The notes beneath the pieces are model-generated. The model had not been told where the DNA came from, did no database searches, and saw nothing but the letters and a program-made list of their open reading frames with translations. Both the position numbers and the translations under genes were made by a program. A stretch of 12,894 bases of DNA from Acidobacteriaceae bacterium (lineage in GTDB: Bacteria; Acidobacteriota; Terriglobia; Bryobacterales; Bryobacteraceae). Where the stretch lies: the NCBI GenBank assembly GCA_019244945.1, contig JAFASD010000457.1, forward strand, positions 1 to 12,894. The letters are read 5' to 3'. Shown here piece by piece: positions 1 through 6,425 of the stretch; position 1 is the stretch's first letter; every line of letters begins with the position of its first letter.

Positions 1-911
1 AGCAATCTATCCCCCTGGCCTTCCACTTTCATGCCGAGGTCCGTAGTGGAAGTAGTTGCCGGGAGAAGCCGTCGCGCATTGGAGGGCCTTGAAGAGGTTG
101 TACGCATATACATCCATGCAAAGGTGCAACCCCCACTGATCGCAAAAATCAGCAACGCTGAGATCCAGGAAAGTTTTTTCCGGTCGAACGGCGACGCTTT
201 AGCAAAAGGTGACAAAACACCTTCATGCGTTAGCCTGCGAACTCTTTCTTTAGGGGATAGTTGGCTAGGGCTGCTCTCGCTCCGACTTAAGGAGAGAGAA
301 GCCTGGGGTGCAGGAGTAGTGGTCACCGTCTTTTCCGACAGCATCACGTCAATCGGCTTCGCGACGCTTTCGCCGTTCAATGTAACGGAGCCGTAGCGGT
401 GCTCTTCACGCGATAACACTCCGTTTGCCGATCTGGCGTAGAAATCGGCCGACACGCTCTCGTGCTTTTCCGGCCTCAAGAACAGGGCCAGATCGGTGGG
501 CCGCGCGAAAAGTCGGTTGTGGAGGGCGATGTCGGTATCTAAGAGTCCGTTCCGGTGGCCAGCACGAAGACAAAACCAGCCGATCAGCTCAGGCGGCGAT
601 GCAAGTTCCGACTCATTTTTGGAACGAGCGAGCAAACGTTCTAAGGCTGCATCCAGGTAATTACCGGGTACCAAATGTCCGTTTTGCTGATCATAGAAGG
701 TGAATGGCCTAAACGTTTGCACAAGGATCAAATCGTGATCCAGGTGACCCAGTAGCACTCCAGTAATGCCCGTTGGGGAGTCACGTTCAGAGGCATCGAT
801 TCTTTGAATCACCGCAGAAAGTTTGCTGACAAACTCCTGCGAAAGGCGGAAAACGGCTGGAAAGTCTCGAGCATGCTGAGCCTCTGCTCGGCTCTGGTTG
901 ACCAGACTCAT
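1..911 (-). CDS. Degenerate JAB/MPN-like domain protein with one membrane helix (3' end outside window)
   Basis: The reading frame is open from ATG at 911 to the left edge without a stop (303 codons), so the C-terminus is missing. Residues about 48-147 resemble the bacterial JAB/MPN fold: a GVLLG strand (51-55), a GWF strand (111-113), then a helix and a strand ending LFLRP (143-147). The zinc-binding His-x-His and Asp pattern of active JAMM proteases is not visible; only H119 lies in the expected loop, so it is probably catalytically dead. A polar Ser/Pro-rich linker (about 200-240) leads to basic R244-K246 and a single membrane helix (about 247-268). The sequence after the helix begins a segment that, from memory of acidobacterial proteins, precedes a small beta domain. 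Topology is probably cytoplasmic N-terminus. The start has only a weak Shine-Dalgarno but lies just below a candidate promoter. The function is unknown and the domain call is tentative. Confidence 0.75.
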   Translation of the reverse strand, partial: MSLVNQSRAEAQHARDFPAVFRLSQEFVSKLSAVIQRIDASERDSPTGITGVLLGHLDHDLILVQTFRPFTFYDQQNGHLVPGNYLDAALERLLARSKNESELASPPELIGWFCLRAGHRNGLLDTDIALHNRLFARPTDLALFLRPEKHESVSADFYARSANGVLSREEHRYGSVTLNGESVAKPIDVMLSEKTVTTTPAPQASLSLSRSESSPSQLSPKERVRRLTHEGVLSPFAKASPFDRKKLSWISALLIFAISGGCTFAWMYMRTTSSRPSNARRLLPATTSTTDLGMKVEGQGDRL

Positions 912-932
912 AACGGGCGGAATTCGGGAATA

Positions 933-960
933 AGAATAACACGTGTTAACAAGCTGTGAA
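933..960 (-). promoter_or_regulatory. Candidate promoter with palindromic operator upstream of the membrane protein gene
   Basis: On the minus strand a -35-like TTCACA (955-960) and a -10-like TATTCT (933-938) are separated by 16 nt, with the ATG at 911 about 20 nt downstream. The spacer contains a perfect 12-bp palindrome, TAACACGTGTTA (937-948), which touches the -10 box. That position suits a repressor site. It suggests the gene is transcribed separately from the kinase gene upstream, from which it is 217 nt away. No transcription evidence is available, and palindromes of this length occur by chance a few times per window. Confidence 0.4.
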
Positions 961-1128
961 TCCCTCATCTTTGCAGCCGGCTAGACAACAGTTCCAAGTA
1001 CTACGTATCAGTACCCACCTTAATTTGGTGGAACAGGTGCATCTTTCTTCTCCGGGGCTGTGCTCAGGCAGCAGCAAGGATGATTGCGCGGCGTAGCCTG
1101 AGGCCCGCTCCGGCCGCAATTCTTGAGG

Positions 1129-2181
1129 TTAGAGAACCTGATGAGAGCGTTCTGGTCCGAACTCTGACTCTAAAACCGCCGGGAGTAACCGCTCGGCTGT
1201 AATCGTCGCACAACCAAACTCCCCAACGACTATGCCGGCGGCGCAATTTGCCAGGTATGCGGCGGCATGAAAATCCGCGCCGCTCGCAATGGCTACGGAG
1301 GTCACTGCGGCCACCGTATCCCCGGCTCCAGTTACATCGAAGACCTCTAGTGCTCTGGTCGGGAAATGAACAAATCCGCCGTCCGGGACGTGAAGCGTCA
1401 TTCCGTCTGATCCTTCCGTGAAAAGAATCGCCACATCGGGCAATTTGTTGCTGAGTTGTTCACAAGCCTCCAGCGCATCCGCATGGCAGCGGAGGATAGT
1501 TCCGGTTAGCAGGGACAACTCGGCGCGATTCGGTTTAATCAGGGTCGCACCGCGGTACCGGGCGGAGTCAGCGCCCTTCGGATCTACTACGATTGGTACG
1601 CCTAAATTGCGAGCCGCAGAGATGATTCCGGAGGCAAGACTCGCACTCACAAAGCCCTTAGCGTAATCGGACAGAACCACGCAGTCTGACGAGGTCAAGA
1701 GACCTTGAACTGTGCGCAACACCTCTGTTTCCTGCTCGGCTGTTAAGTTATGGGTGTCTTCCTCGTCTACGCGAACGACTTGCTGTTTATTCGCGATAAT
1801 TCTTGTTTTAACGGTCGTCGTGCGGCCTCGATCAACGAGTAATTGATTGGCGCAAATTCCTCCGCCTTCGAGGCTGTCTCGCAATTCGTCAGCTGCTCTA
1901 TCAGAACCGACAACGCCTATCAGGGTGGCCGCCGAACCTAACGCCGCCACGTTGAGCGCTACATTACCCGCACCTCCCGGATAACAGGAAGAGCGCTGCC
2001 GGAGCACAATAGGGACGGGCGCTTCAGGCGAAATGCGGCTGGCTTCCCCGATCCAGTAGCGATCGAGCATAATGTCGCCGATCACAAGAACACGTCGGGA
2101 GGCAAACCGGGATAACAGACGTTCACATTCAGCGATCATGTTTTGTTTTTTTGTTCGAAAGGGGTCGTGCGATTCGGACAC
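1129..2181 (-). CDS. rfaE1: D-glycero-beta-D-manno-heptose-7-phosphate kinase (HldA/RfaE domain I, PfkB family)
   Basis: This cytoplasmic enzyme phosphorylates heptose-7-phosphate at C1, a step toward ADP-heptose for the LPS inner core. PfkB/ribokinase hallmarks are clear: VLVIGDIMLDRYW near the N-terminus (31-43), SRISPEAPVP (49-58), which is typical of RfaE domain I, the PGGAGN substrate loop (68-73), KPNRAE (216-221), and DVTGAGD (282-288) with the catalytic base D288 and anion hole. The frame starts at GTG (2181), giving 350 residues. An ATG at 2139 would give 336 residues, nearer the family norm; neither start has a good Shine-Dalgarno, so the start is uncertain. The protein ends soon after the kinase fold, so the nucleotidyltransferase half of bifunctional HldE is absent and must be encoded elsewhere. 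The secreted-protein pseudogene ends 68 nt upstream, so they could share a transcript. Confidence 0.92.
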   Translation of the reverse strand: MSESHDPFRTKKQNMIAECERLLSRFASRRVLVIGDIMLDRYWIGEASRISPEAPVPIVLRQRSSCYPGGAGNVALNVAALGSAATLIGVVGSDRAADELRDSLEGGGICANQLLVDRGRTTTVKTRIIANKQQVVRVDEEDTHNLTAEQETEVLRTVQGLLTSSDCVVLSDYAKGFVSASLASGIISAARNLGVPIVVDPKGADSARYRGATLIKPNRAELSLLTGTILRCHADALEACEQLSNKLPDVAILFTEGSDGMTLHVPDGGFVHFPTRALEVFDVTGAGDTVAAVTSVAIASGADFHAAAYLANCAAGIVVGEFGCATITAERLLPAVLESEFGPERSHQVL

Positions 2182-2249
2182 GCCGGACGAGTTCAGTTTC
2201 GTACATCGCGTATAAAGCTTTCAACTTTCTAATGCGCGTGCCCCTACCA

Positions 2250-2903
2250 TTACTCGGTGTGAGGAAGCTGCAGATAAAGATTTTTTTCTTTGTTTAAGCG
2301 CTGAGTTGTTTCACGATCGATGACATCTGCTGAGAGAGTTCCTTGCATGCCCTGCAAGTCTAGATAATGCAGCATATCATCCTGAACCCAGACGGTTTAC
2401 GCCGAGCGTCTCGATCCATTCTTAAGCGCGATCGTAAACGTCGTTTGCTCGCTTCCGGCAGCCGCAGTTTTGTCATTCTCCGGATATTCGTGGATAACTG
2501 ATTGTACTGGCTTGGCGGGTTCTTCTTGGGAGCTTGCCTCCGGGAACGGCAAGAAGTAAATGTTGTAACCCGGAGCATAAGCAGATGCGTAATCTCCAAG
2601 GAACGGGAAATAGGGGAAAAAGCCGTTTCCGAGCCCCCGTCGGCCACCAAACTGACCGGTAAGCCTCGCGCTACCCGCTAAAGAGGGAATGGGTCCGACG
2701 AACGGCAGCAAAGCGTTTCCGACCGTCCCAGTATTTGACCCCAGGCGGCCAGAGCCGAAGAGAGCCCGACCGAAAGGACCGGCAAGCGGACCGTGTCCTA
2801 GTCCGACTCCACTCACGCCACCACCTCTGAAACTTCCACCATGTTGAGCGAATGCCGCGGTACCGACCAGACAGAGTACGATCAATGGCAAATTGAATCT
2901 CAC
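2250..2903 (-). pseudogene. Secreted glycine-rich protein interrupted by an in-frame TAA
   Basis: A GTG start at 2903 sits 9 nt after a perfect AGGAGG. Residues 1-19 form a signal peptide (MRFNLP, then a hydrophobic core, cut at AFA/QHG). Residues 20-95 are rich in Gly, with low-complexity GxG and LGxG runs. An aromatic stretch (about 95-120) and an acidic, Glu/Pro-rich part follow. The frame meets TAA at 2397-2399 after 168 residues, directly after FTIALKNGSRRSA. Past the TAA the same frame stays open for 48 more codons (TVWVQDDMLHYLD at its start, LYLQLPHTE at its end) to a second TAA at 2250-2252. The joined C-terminus, a strand ending in KNGS then W-V, LHY and a late ID-R-T-RLN pattern, resembles a short conserved tail I recall from acidobacterial secreted proteins. 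So this is probably one gene of about 217 codons with a nonsense mutation. Alternatives are a sequencing error, readthrough, or a functional 168-residue form. Confidence 0.7.
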
Positions 2904-2912
2904 GCGCGCCTA

Positions 2913-2918
2913 CCTCCT
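2913..2918 (-). promoter_or_regulatory. Strong Shine-Dalgarno deciding a GTG start
   Basis: On the minus strand a perfect AGGAGG lies 9 nt before GTG at 2903. The signal peptide starts at that codon, so this site fixes the start of the glycine-rich secreted protein. Confidence 0.7.
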
Positions 2919-2925
2919 GGTCGGC

Positions 2926-2953
2926 AGTATATCGGGTTTCTAAGCGCTTACAA
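2926..2953 (-). promoter_or_regulatory. Candidate promoter of the secreted-protein gene, overlapped by a palindrome
   Basis: On the minus strand TTGTAA (2948-2953) and TATACT (2926-2931) are separated by 16 nt, followed by the Shine-Dalgarno at 2913-2918. A perfect 10-bp palindrome, TAAGCGCTTA (2941-2950), covers part of the -35 box and the spacer, where a repressor would block polymerase. The site lies in the 252-nt divergent region between this gene and the Nramp transporter. No clear promoter for the transporter was recognised in that region. Confidence 0.45.
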
Positions 2954-3018
2954 CGGCGACTGAATCTGTGATGTACGGGTAGTAAGTACGGACACCGTCG
3001 GAGGCTTTTGGGTCAGCG

Positions 3019-3090
3019 TGCAAGTCGTCAAATCGGATTTCTTCTAGGTCACTGGCCGGAACGGAATTCATCCAACACATTGCAAGTCGT
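3019..3090. repeat. Pair of 10-bp direct repeats upstream of the Nramp gene
   Basis: TGCAAGTCGT occurs exactly at 3019-3028 and again at 3081-3090, 62 nt apart, within the divergent intergenic region. The spacing is close to six helical turns, so both copies would face the same side of the DNA. This could be a regulator site, but two copies of a 10-mer in 250 nt are not far from chance. Confidence 0.25.
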
Positions 3091-3155
3091 TGAGCATCCG
3101 GAAATCCGTGGTTCGCTCATCGCTCGCCGTCCCTTAACTGGAAAACACCTTTACG

Positions 3156-4484
3156 ATGCCAAATCCTGTTCCCGTCGAAGAACCACCGAATAATCTGCCG
3201 GGGCCGGAATCGGCTCTCACTCAAACTCAGCCTCAACGCCGCGGGGTAATGCGCGCGCTGGGGTTGGGATTGATTACAGGCGCGGCAGACGATGACCCTT
3301 CCGCAATTGGCACTTACGCAACGGCAGGCGCCGCCATAGGGCCCTCTTTCTTGTGGACGGCGCCGGTTACGTTCCCGATGATGGTGGCGGTTGTGTATCT
3401 GTCCTCGAAGCTCGGACTGGTGACCGGCGAAGGGCTATTTGCAGTTATCAAACGCAACTATCCCCGTTGGTTTCTCTACACGGTTTTGATCGGCGTACTT
3501 TTCGGGAACACGGTCGAAGCCGGCGCGGACATTGGCGGAATGGCAGCGGCTCTCAACGTATTGATTCCGGTTCCCATAGGGGTGATCGTAATTGCGACCG
3601 GATTGGTCATTTTGGCCGTCCAGATCTGGGGTTCCTACACGATGATCCGGAATATATTCCGAATCATCGCCCTGGCGCTCCTCGCCTATATTGGATCTGC
3701 AATTCTCGCTAAACCGGACACACTGGCGGTCTTAAAGGGAACGTTTATTCCTGCGATTCGCTTTAATAAGGAGTTTCTCTCGATGCTCGTCGCGGTGATC
3801 GGAACGACTCTTTCCGCTTATCTTTACACTTGGCAATCGAACGAGGAAGTCGAAGAAAAGATCGCCATGGGCCGTCGTCGACTGTGGCAACGTCGAGGAG
3901 CCAGCCGCGCGGAATTGAAGCAATCGATGTGGGACATCGTCTTTGGCATGTTCTTCTCGAATGCGGTTATGTATTTCATCATTCTCTCCACAGCGTCGAC
4001 GCTTTTCCGCGTTGGAAAGACCAATATCAGCACCGCGGCGGACGCTGCGCAAGCCCTGCGGCCATTGGCGGGCAATGCAGCGGGCCTTCTATTTGCACTG
4101 GGAGTAATCGGCGTCGGTTTTCTTGCGGTTCCGGTTATGACCACCGGTGCTGCCTACGATCTATGTCAAAGCGTGGGCTGGAAACATGGCCTCTACAGGA
4201 AGCCGGCGGAAGCCAAGAAATTCTACGTGGCGATTGCGCTCTTTACTATGCTCGCCATCGGCATCAACTTTTTTGGGATCAATCCGATGAAAGCGCTCGT
4301 GTGGGCTGGAATCATACAAGGTTTCTCCACTCCGCCTCTGATGTTGCTAATCATGCGCATGACGAACAACAAGAAGATCATGGGCAATCGAGTGAATGGT
4401 AGAGCTATCAACGTCCTCGGTTGGATCACGACAATTGCCATCTTTGGCGCCAGCGTTGGTCTAATCATCGCCTGGATTAAGTAA
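3156..4484 (+). CDS. Nramp-family divalent metal transporter, atypical motif variant
   Basis: A 442-residue polytopic inner-membrane protein with about 11 hydrophobic segments after a polar N-terminal tail of about 30 residues. The family is recognised from helix 1 (GLITGAADDDPSAIGTYATAGA, about 38-59), the GEGLFAVIKR loop (91-100), the GNTVEAGADIGGMAAAL segment (117-133), and helix 6 with GTTLSAY followed by WQSNEEVEE (216-234). Classical Mn/Fe Nramp proteins carry DPGN in helix 1 and a metal-binding Met in an MPH motif in helix 6. Here these read DPSA (47-50) and LSAY (219-222), so no soft Met ligand is present. That points to a different substrate, perhaps Mg2+ as in the Nramp-related magnesium transporters, but this is inference. 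The ATG at 3156 has only a weak upstream purine stretch. It is divergent from the secreted-protein gene and is followed by a terminator-like element. Confidence 0.88.
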   Translation: MPNPVPVEEPPNNLPGPESALTQTQPQRRGVMRALGLGLITGAADDDPSAIGTYATAGAAIGPSFLWTAPVTFPMMVAVVYLSSKLGLVTGEGLFAVIKRNYPRWFLYTVLIGVLFGNTVEAGADIGGMAAALNVLIPVPIGVIVIATGLVILAVQIWGSYTMIRNIFRIIALALLAYIGSAILAKPDTLAVLKGTFIPAIRFNKEFLSMLVAVIGTTLSAYLYTWQSNEEVEEKIAMGRRRLWQRRGASRAELKQSMWDIVFGMFFSNAVMYFIILSTASTLFRVGKTNISTAADAAQALRPLAGNAAGLLFALGVIGVGFLAVPVMTTGAAYDLCQSVGWKHGLYRKPAEAKKFYVAIALFTMLAIGINFFGINPMKALVWAGIIQGFSTPPLMLLIMRMTNNKKIMGNRVNGRAINVLGWITTIAIFGASVGLIIAWIK

Positions 4485-4487
4485 CCA

Positions 4488-4528
4488 GGACCGTCGGTCC
4501 ACTAGCCAGGACCGATTCATTTTTTTTG
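4488..4528 (+). terminator. Terminator-like hairpin with a competing upstream stem
   Basis: TCGGTCC (4494-4500) pairs with GGACCGA (4509-4515) across an 8-nt loop, and a run of eight T follows (4519-4526), matching a Rho-independent terminator. A second copy of GGACCG (4488-4493) lies just before the stem and could pair with the same CGGTCC instead. The 9-mer CCAGGACCG is duplicated at 4485-4493 and 4506-4514. The element sits 3 nt after the Nramp stop codon. Confidence 0.6.
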
Positions 4529-4607
4529 ACATCTTGGTACCCACGAAGGAGCAGTACTATCGCTACCGAGTTGAAACTTGACACTCCAAGCATCTAAGAT
4601 CGGTACC

Positions 4608-4612
4608 GGAGG
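4608..4612 (+). promoter_or_regulatory. Shine-Dalgarno deciding a TTG start
   Basis: GGAGG lies 7 nt before TTG at 4620. The earlier in-frame TTG at 4578 has no such site. Starting at 4620 places a normal signal peptide at the N-terminus. A possible promoter, TTGAAA (4571-4576) with 18-nt spacing to TAAGAT (4595-4600), lies just upstream, which would leave a very short leader. Confidence 0.65.
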
Positions 4613-4619
4613 AATAAGT

Positions 4620-6347
4620 TTGTCCAAACAAAGCGAGTTACCTAAGCTCTTTTTTTGCGCCATTTTTACAGCCGCAGGACTTTTTGCACAACAGGCAAAG
4701 GACGCTGGAACGTCACCCCGAAGCAATGTAAGCTCCATCACTCTGCCCGTCTTAACTTCGTCTATGTACCGGCCCCTGGCATTGTCTACATCTCTTTTGC
4801 CTGTTTCGGCTACGCCAGCTAAACCAGCGGCCACAAAGGCGCCGAGCGCAAGCGCATCTAGCGCATGCGGTACGGCTTCCGGAACGCAGTTCAATTTGGA
4901 GGGGCCGAACAACCCGGTGCCTCAGGATGAACCGCCTGTGGATTTTCTTTACAACCGGATACCGGCGAGCCAGGGTGGAAATACTGATCTCATCGTGCAG
5001 CAGGCGAATGACTGGCGTGGGCTGGGGTACGCGCCGAACTATCAGACGACAGCAATTTACGTACACAGAAGCGATGCCACTACGTGCAGCCCGGATTTTG
5101 AAATGGGAAATGCACCCATATCAGGAATGATCTCTGAATACGACTCCCAAGTAGCGGCCGATGCAAATAACGACCAGTTCTTCTTGAGTGATATTGTCTA
5201 TGGATCGAGCAAGAGCGGGGTCGGTTTGCGCCGCATTCCATCTGCCAACCTGCTGAGCACTTCGACTTGCCCGAATGGAACCTTGACTATCTCGCAGGCT
5301 GAAGTTTGCTCAGGGCCGAACGCGCTCGTCCTTGACCAAGGCTCGAACATCGCGGATTGGACGGGACTAGCCCAGGATCCGCGTCCCGTCATGTCGGGAA
5401 CCGGCTCAGGAGATGTTTACGTTGTGAATATATCCGAAGCCTCCCCCAGTTCAAGCGCGGTTCATCTTACCGCATGCAAGGGCCTATTCGCCAGCGCGAG
5501 CGATTGCTCCCCAACCATTACCGTGAGCACGGAAGTCATGGAGGTGGCTCCCCGCGTATCCGTGGTTCCGGGGGGTCCCAATCAGGGGACCATCACGGTC
5601 ACTTACTCAGCCAATGATACGACCAGTAGCGGATGCGGTACGGGCAACGCGATCTGTAACGACATCAAATTTGTGGTGTGCACACCGAACGGCGCCCCTG
5701 TTGCACCGACCTGCGGCGCTCCGATTCTCGTAGCGGTTGAGCAAAACCCAGTTGGCCGCATATTGGACAACCGTTTTCCCATCTACACCGTGCCAGCACT
5801 CGCAACCAGAGCCGACGGAAGTACCGGCCAAACCACTTTCGTACTGTGGAATAGATGTAAGATCAATCCCAGTTCCTATACGCTTTCTGGATACAACTGT
5901 CCAGATTCCGACATTCTCATGGCCTGGTCGACAGATTTGGGTAACACCTGGACGCAAACTGGTTTCGTTACTGCCGGCCGGCATCAATTCATGCCGAACA
6001 TTGGCGTGGACGCGAGCACAGGCGTCACCAACATCGTTTACAACGCAATGATGGATTACTTTAATACGCAGGATTACGTTGTTCTCAGGCAGATTCCTGC
6101 GGGATCAACTACGCCAGGGCCTTACGTCTTCGTAACCAATTTCCCAAACAATCCGGAATCCGATCCTCATTTAGCGGCCACTGAGATCTACGGGGACTAT
6201 ATCAATGTAGCCGTAAAAGGAACCGGGAGCAGCGGCGGGAGTCACGCCTATGTGGGTCATACGAAGGCGACCCGGTTAGGAAGTTATGGCTCAGCGGGAA
6301 TATCTGCTCCGGACATGAATAACCACGTGAGCTTGGTAACCTACTAA
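4620..6347 (+). CDS. Secreted Asp-box (BNR-like) putative beta-propeller protein
   Basis: Translation most likely begins at TTG 4620, giving 575 residues. A charged N-terminus, the hydrophobic core LFFCAIFTAAGLFA and Ala-Gln after it form a signal peptide (about 1-23). A Pro/Ala/Ser/Thr-rich spacer (about 60-85) follows, then an all-beta region. One clear Asp-box, S-T-D-L-G-N-T-W (437-444), is the turn motif of sialidase-like and other BNR propellers. The segment around NPVPQDEPPVDFLYN and QQANDWRG resembles the first blade of extracellular sialidase-fold proteins. At least 12 cysteines after the signal peptide suggest disulfides, fitting export. No catalytic Arg triad or Tyr/Glu pair of a sialidase could be assigned, so enzymatic activity is not claimed. 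The gene is flanked by terminators on both sides and appears monocistronic. Related folds include sialidases and adhesive or carbohydrate-binding propellers. Confidence 0.75.
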   Translation: MSKQSELPKLFFCAIFTAAGLFAQQAKDAGTSPRSNVSSITLPVLTSSMYRPLALSTSLLPVSATPAKPAATKAPSASASSACGTASGTQFNLEGPNNPVPQDEPPVDFLYNRIPASQGGNTDLIVQQANDWRGLGYAPNYQTTAIYVHRSDATTCSPDFEMGNAPISGMISEYDSQVAADANNDQFFLSDIVYGSSKSGVGLRRIPSANLLSTSTCPNGTLTISQAEVCSGPNALVLDQGSNIADWTGLAQDPRPVMSGTGSGDVYVVNISEASPSSSAVHLTACKGLFASASDCSPTITVSTEVMEVAPRVSVVPGGPNQGTITVTYSANDTTSSGCGTGNAICNDIKFVVCTPNGAPVAPTCGAPILVAVEQNPVGRILDNRFPIYTVPALATRADGSTGQTTFVLWNRCKINPSSYTLSGYNCPDSDILMAWSTDLGNTWTQTGFVTAGRHQFMPNIGVDASTGVTNIVYNAMMDYFNTQDYVVLRQIPAGSTTPGPYVFVTNFPNNPESDPHLAATEIYGDYINVAVKGTGSSGGSHAYVGHTKATRLGSYGSAGISAPDMNNHVSLVTY

Positions 6348-6363
6348 GTCTTTCGGTAACTGC

Positions 6364-6404
6364 ACAACGAGCCGCGTGCTTGACGCACGCGGCTCGTTGT
6401 ATTT
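6364..6404. terminator. Strong hairpin terminator between convergent genes
   Basis: A perfect 16-bp inverted repeat (6364-6379 with 6385-6400) encloses a 5-nt loop, TTGAC. It starts 17 nt after the stop of the secreted propeller gene and is followed by ATTTCTC on the plus strand. The opposing gene ends at 6426, so the hairpin can stop transcription from both sides. The downstream T-tract is short and favours the plus strand. Confidence 0.8.
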
Positions 6405-6425
6405 CTCGGCAGCTATCTGTTTGAT

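Noticed and set aside
31..703. Plus-strand open frames at 31-396 and 425-703
   Set aside because: Both lie antisense to the long uninterrupted minus-strand frame starting at 911. Their translations are Arg/Ser-rich without recognisable motifs.
1015..1031. CCACC-TTAATTT-GGTGG hairpin downstream of the kinase gene
   Set aside because: The 5-bp stem has no T-tract on the minus strand and lies about 100 nt past the stop codon. It is too weak to call a terminator.
2360..2650. Minus-strand 96-residue frame inside the secreted-protein gene
   Set aside because: It is an alternative frame of the glycine-rich gene, with basic low-quality composition and no ribosome binding site.
3830..4402. Plus-strand 190-residue frame within the Nramp gene
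   Set aside because: It is a shifted frame of a clear membrane transporter. The His/Arg/Ser-rich translation looks like a shadow.
4526..4560. Perfect TTGACA (4526-4531) with TACTAT (4555-4560) as a promoter
   Set aside because: The 23-nt spacing is too long for a sigma-70 promoter, and the TTGACA overlaps the terminator T-run.
4578..4619. Upstream TTG start for the secreted propeller protein
   Set aside because: It has no Shine-Dalgarno, and it would put 14 extra residues before the signal peptide. GGAGG at 4608-4612 supports TTG 4620.
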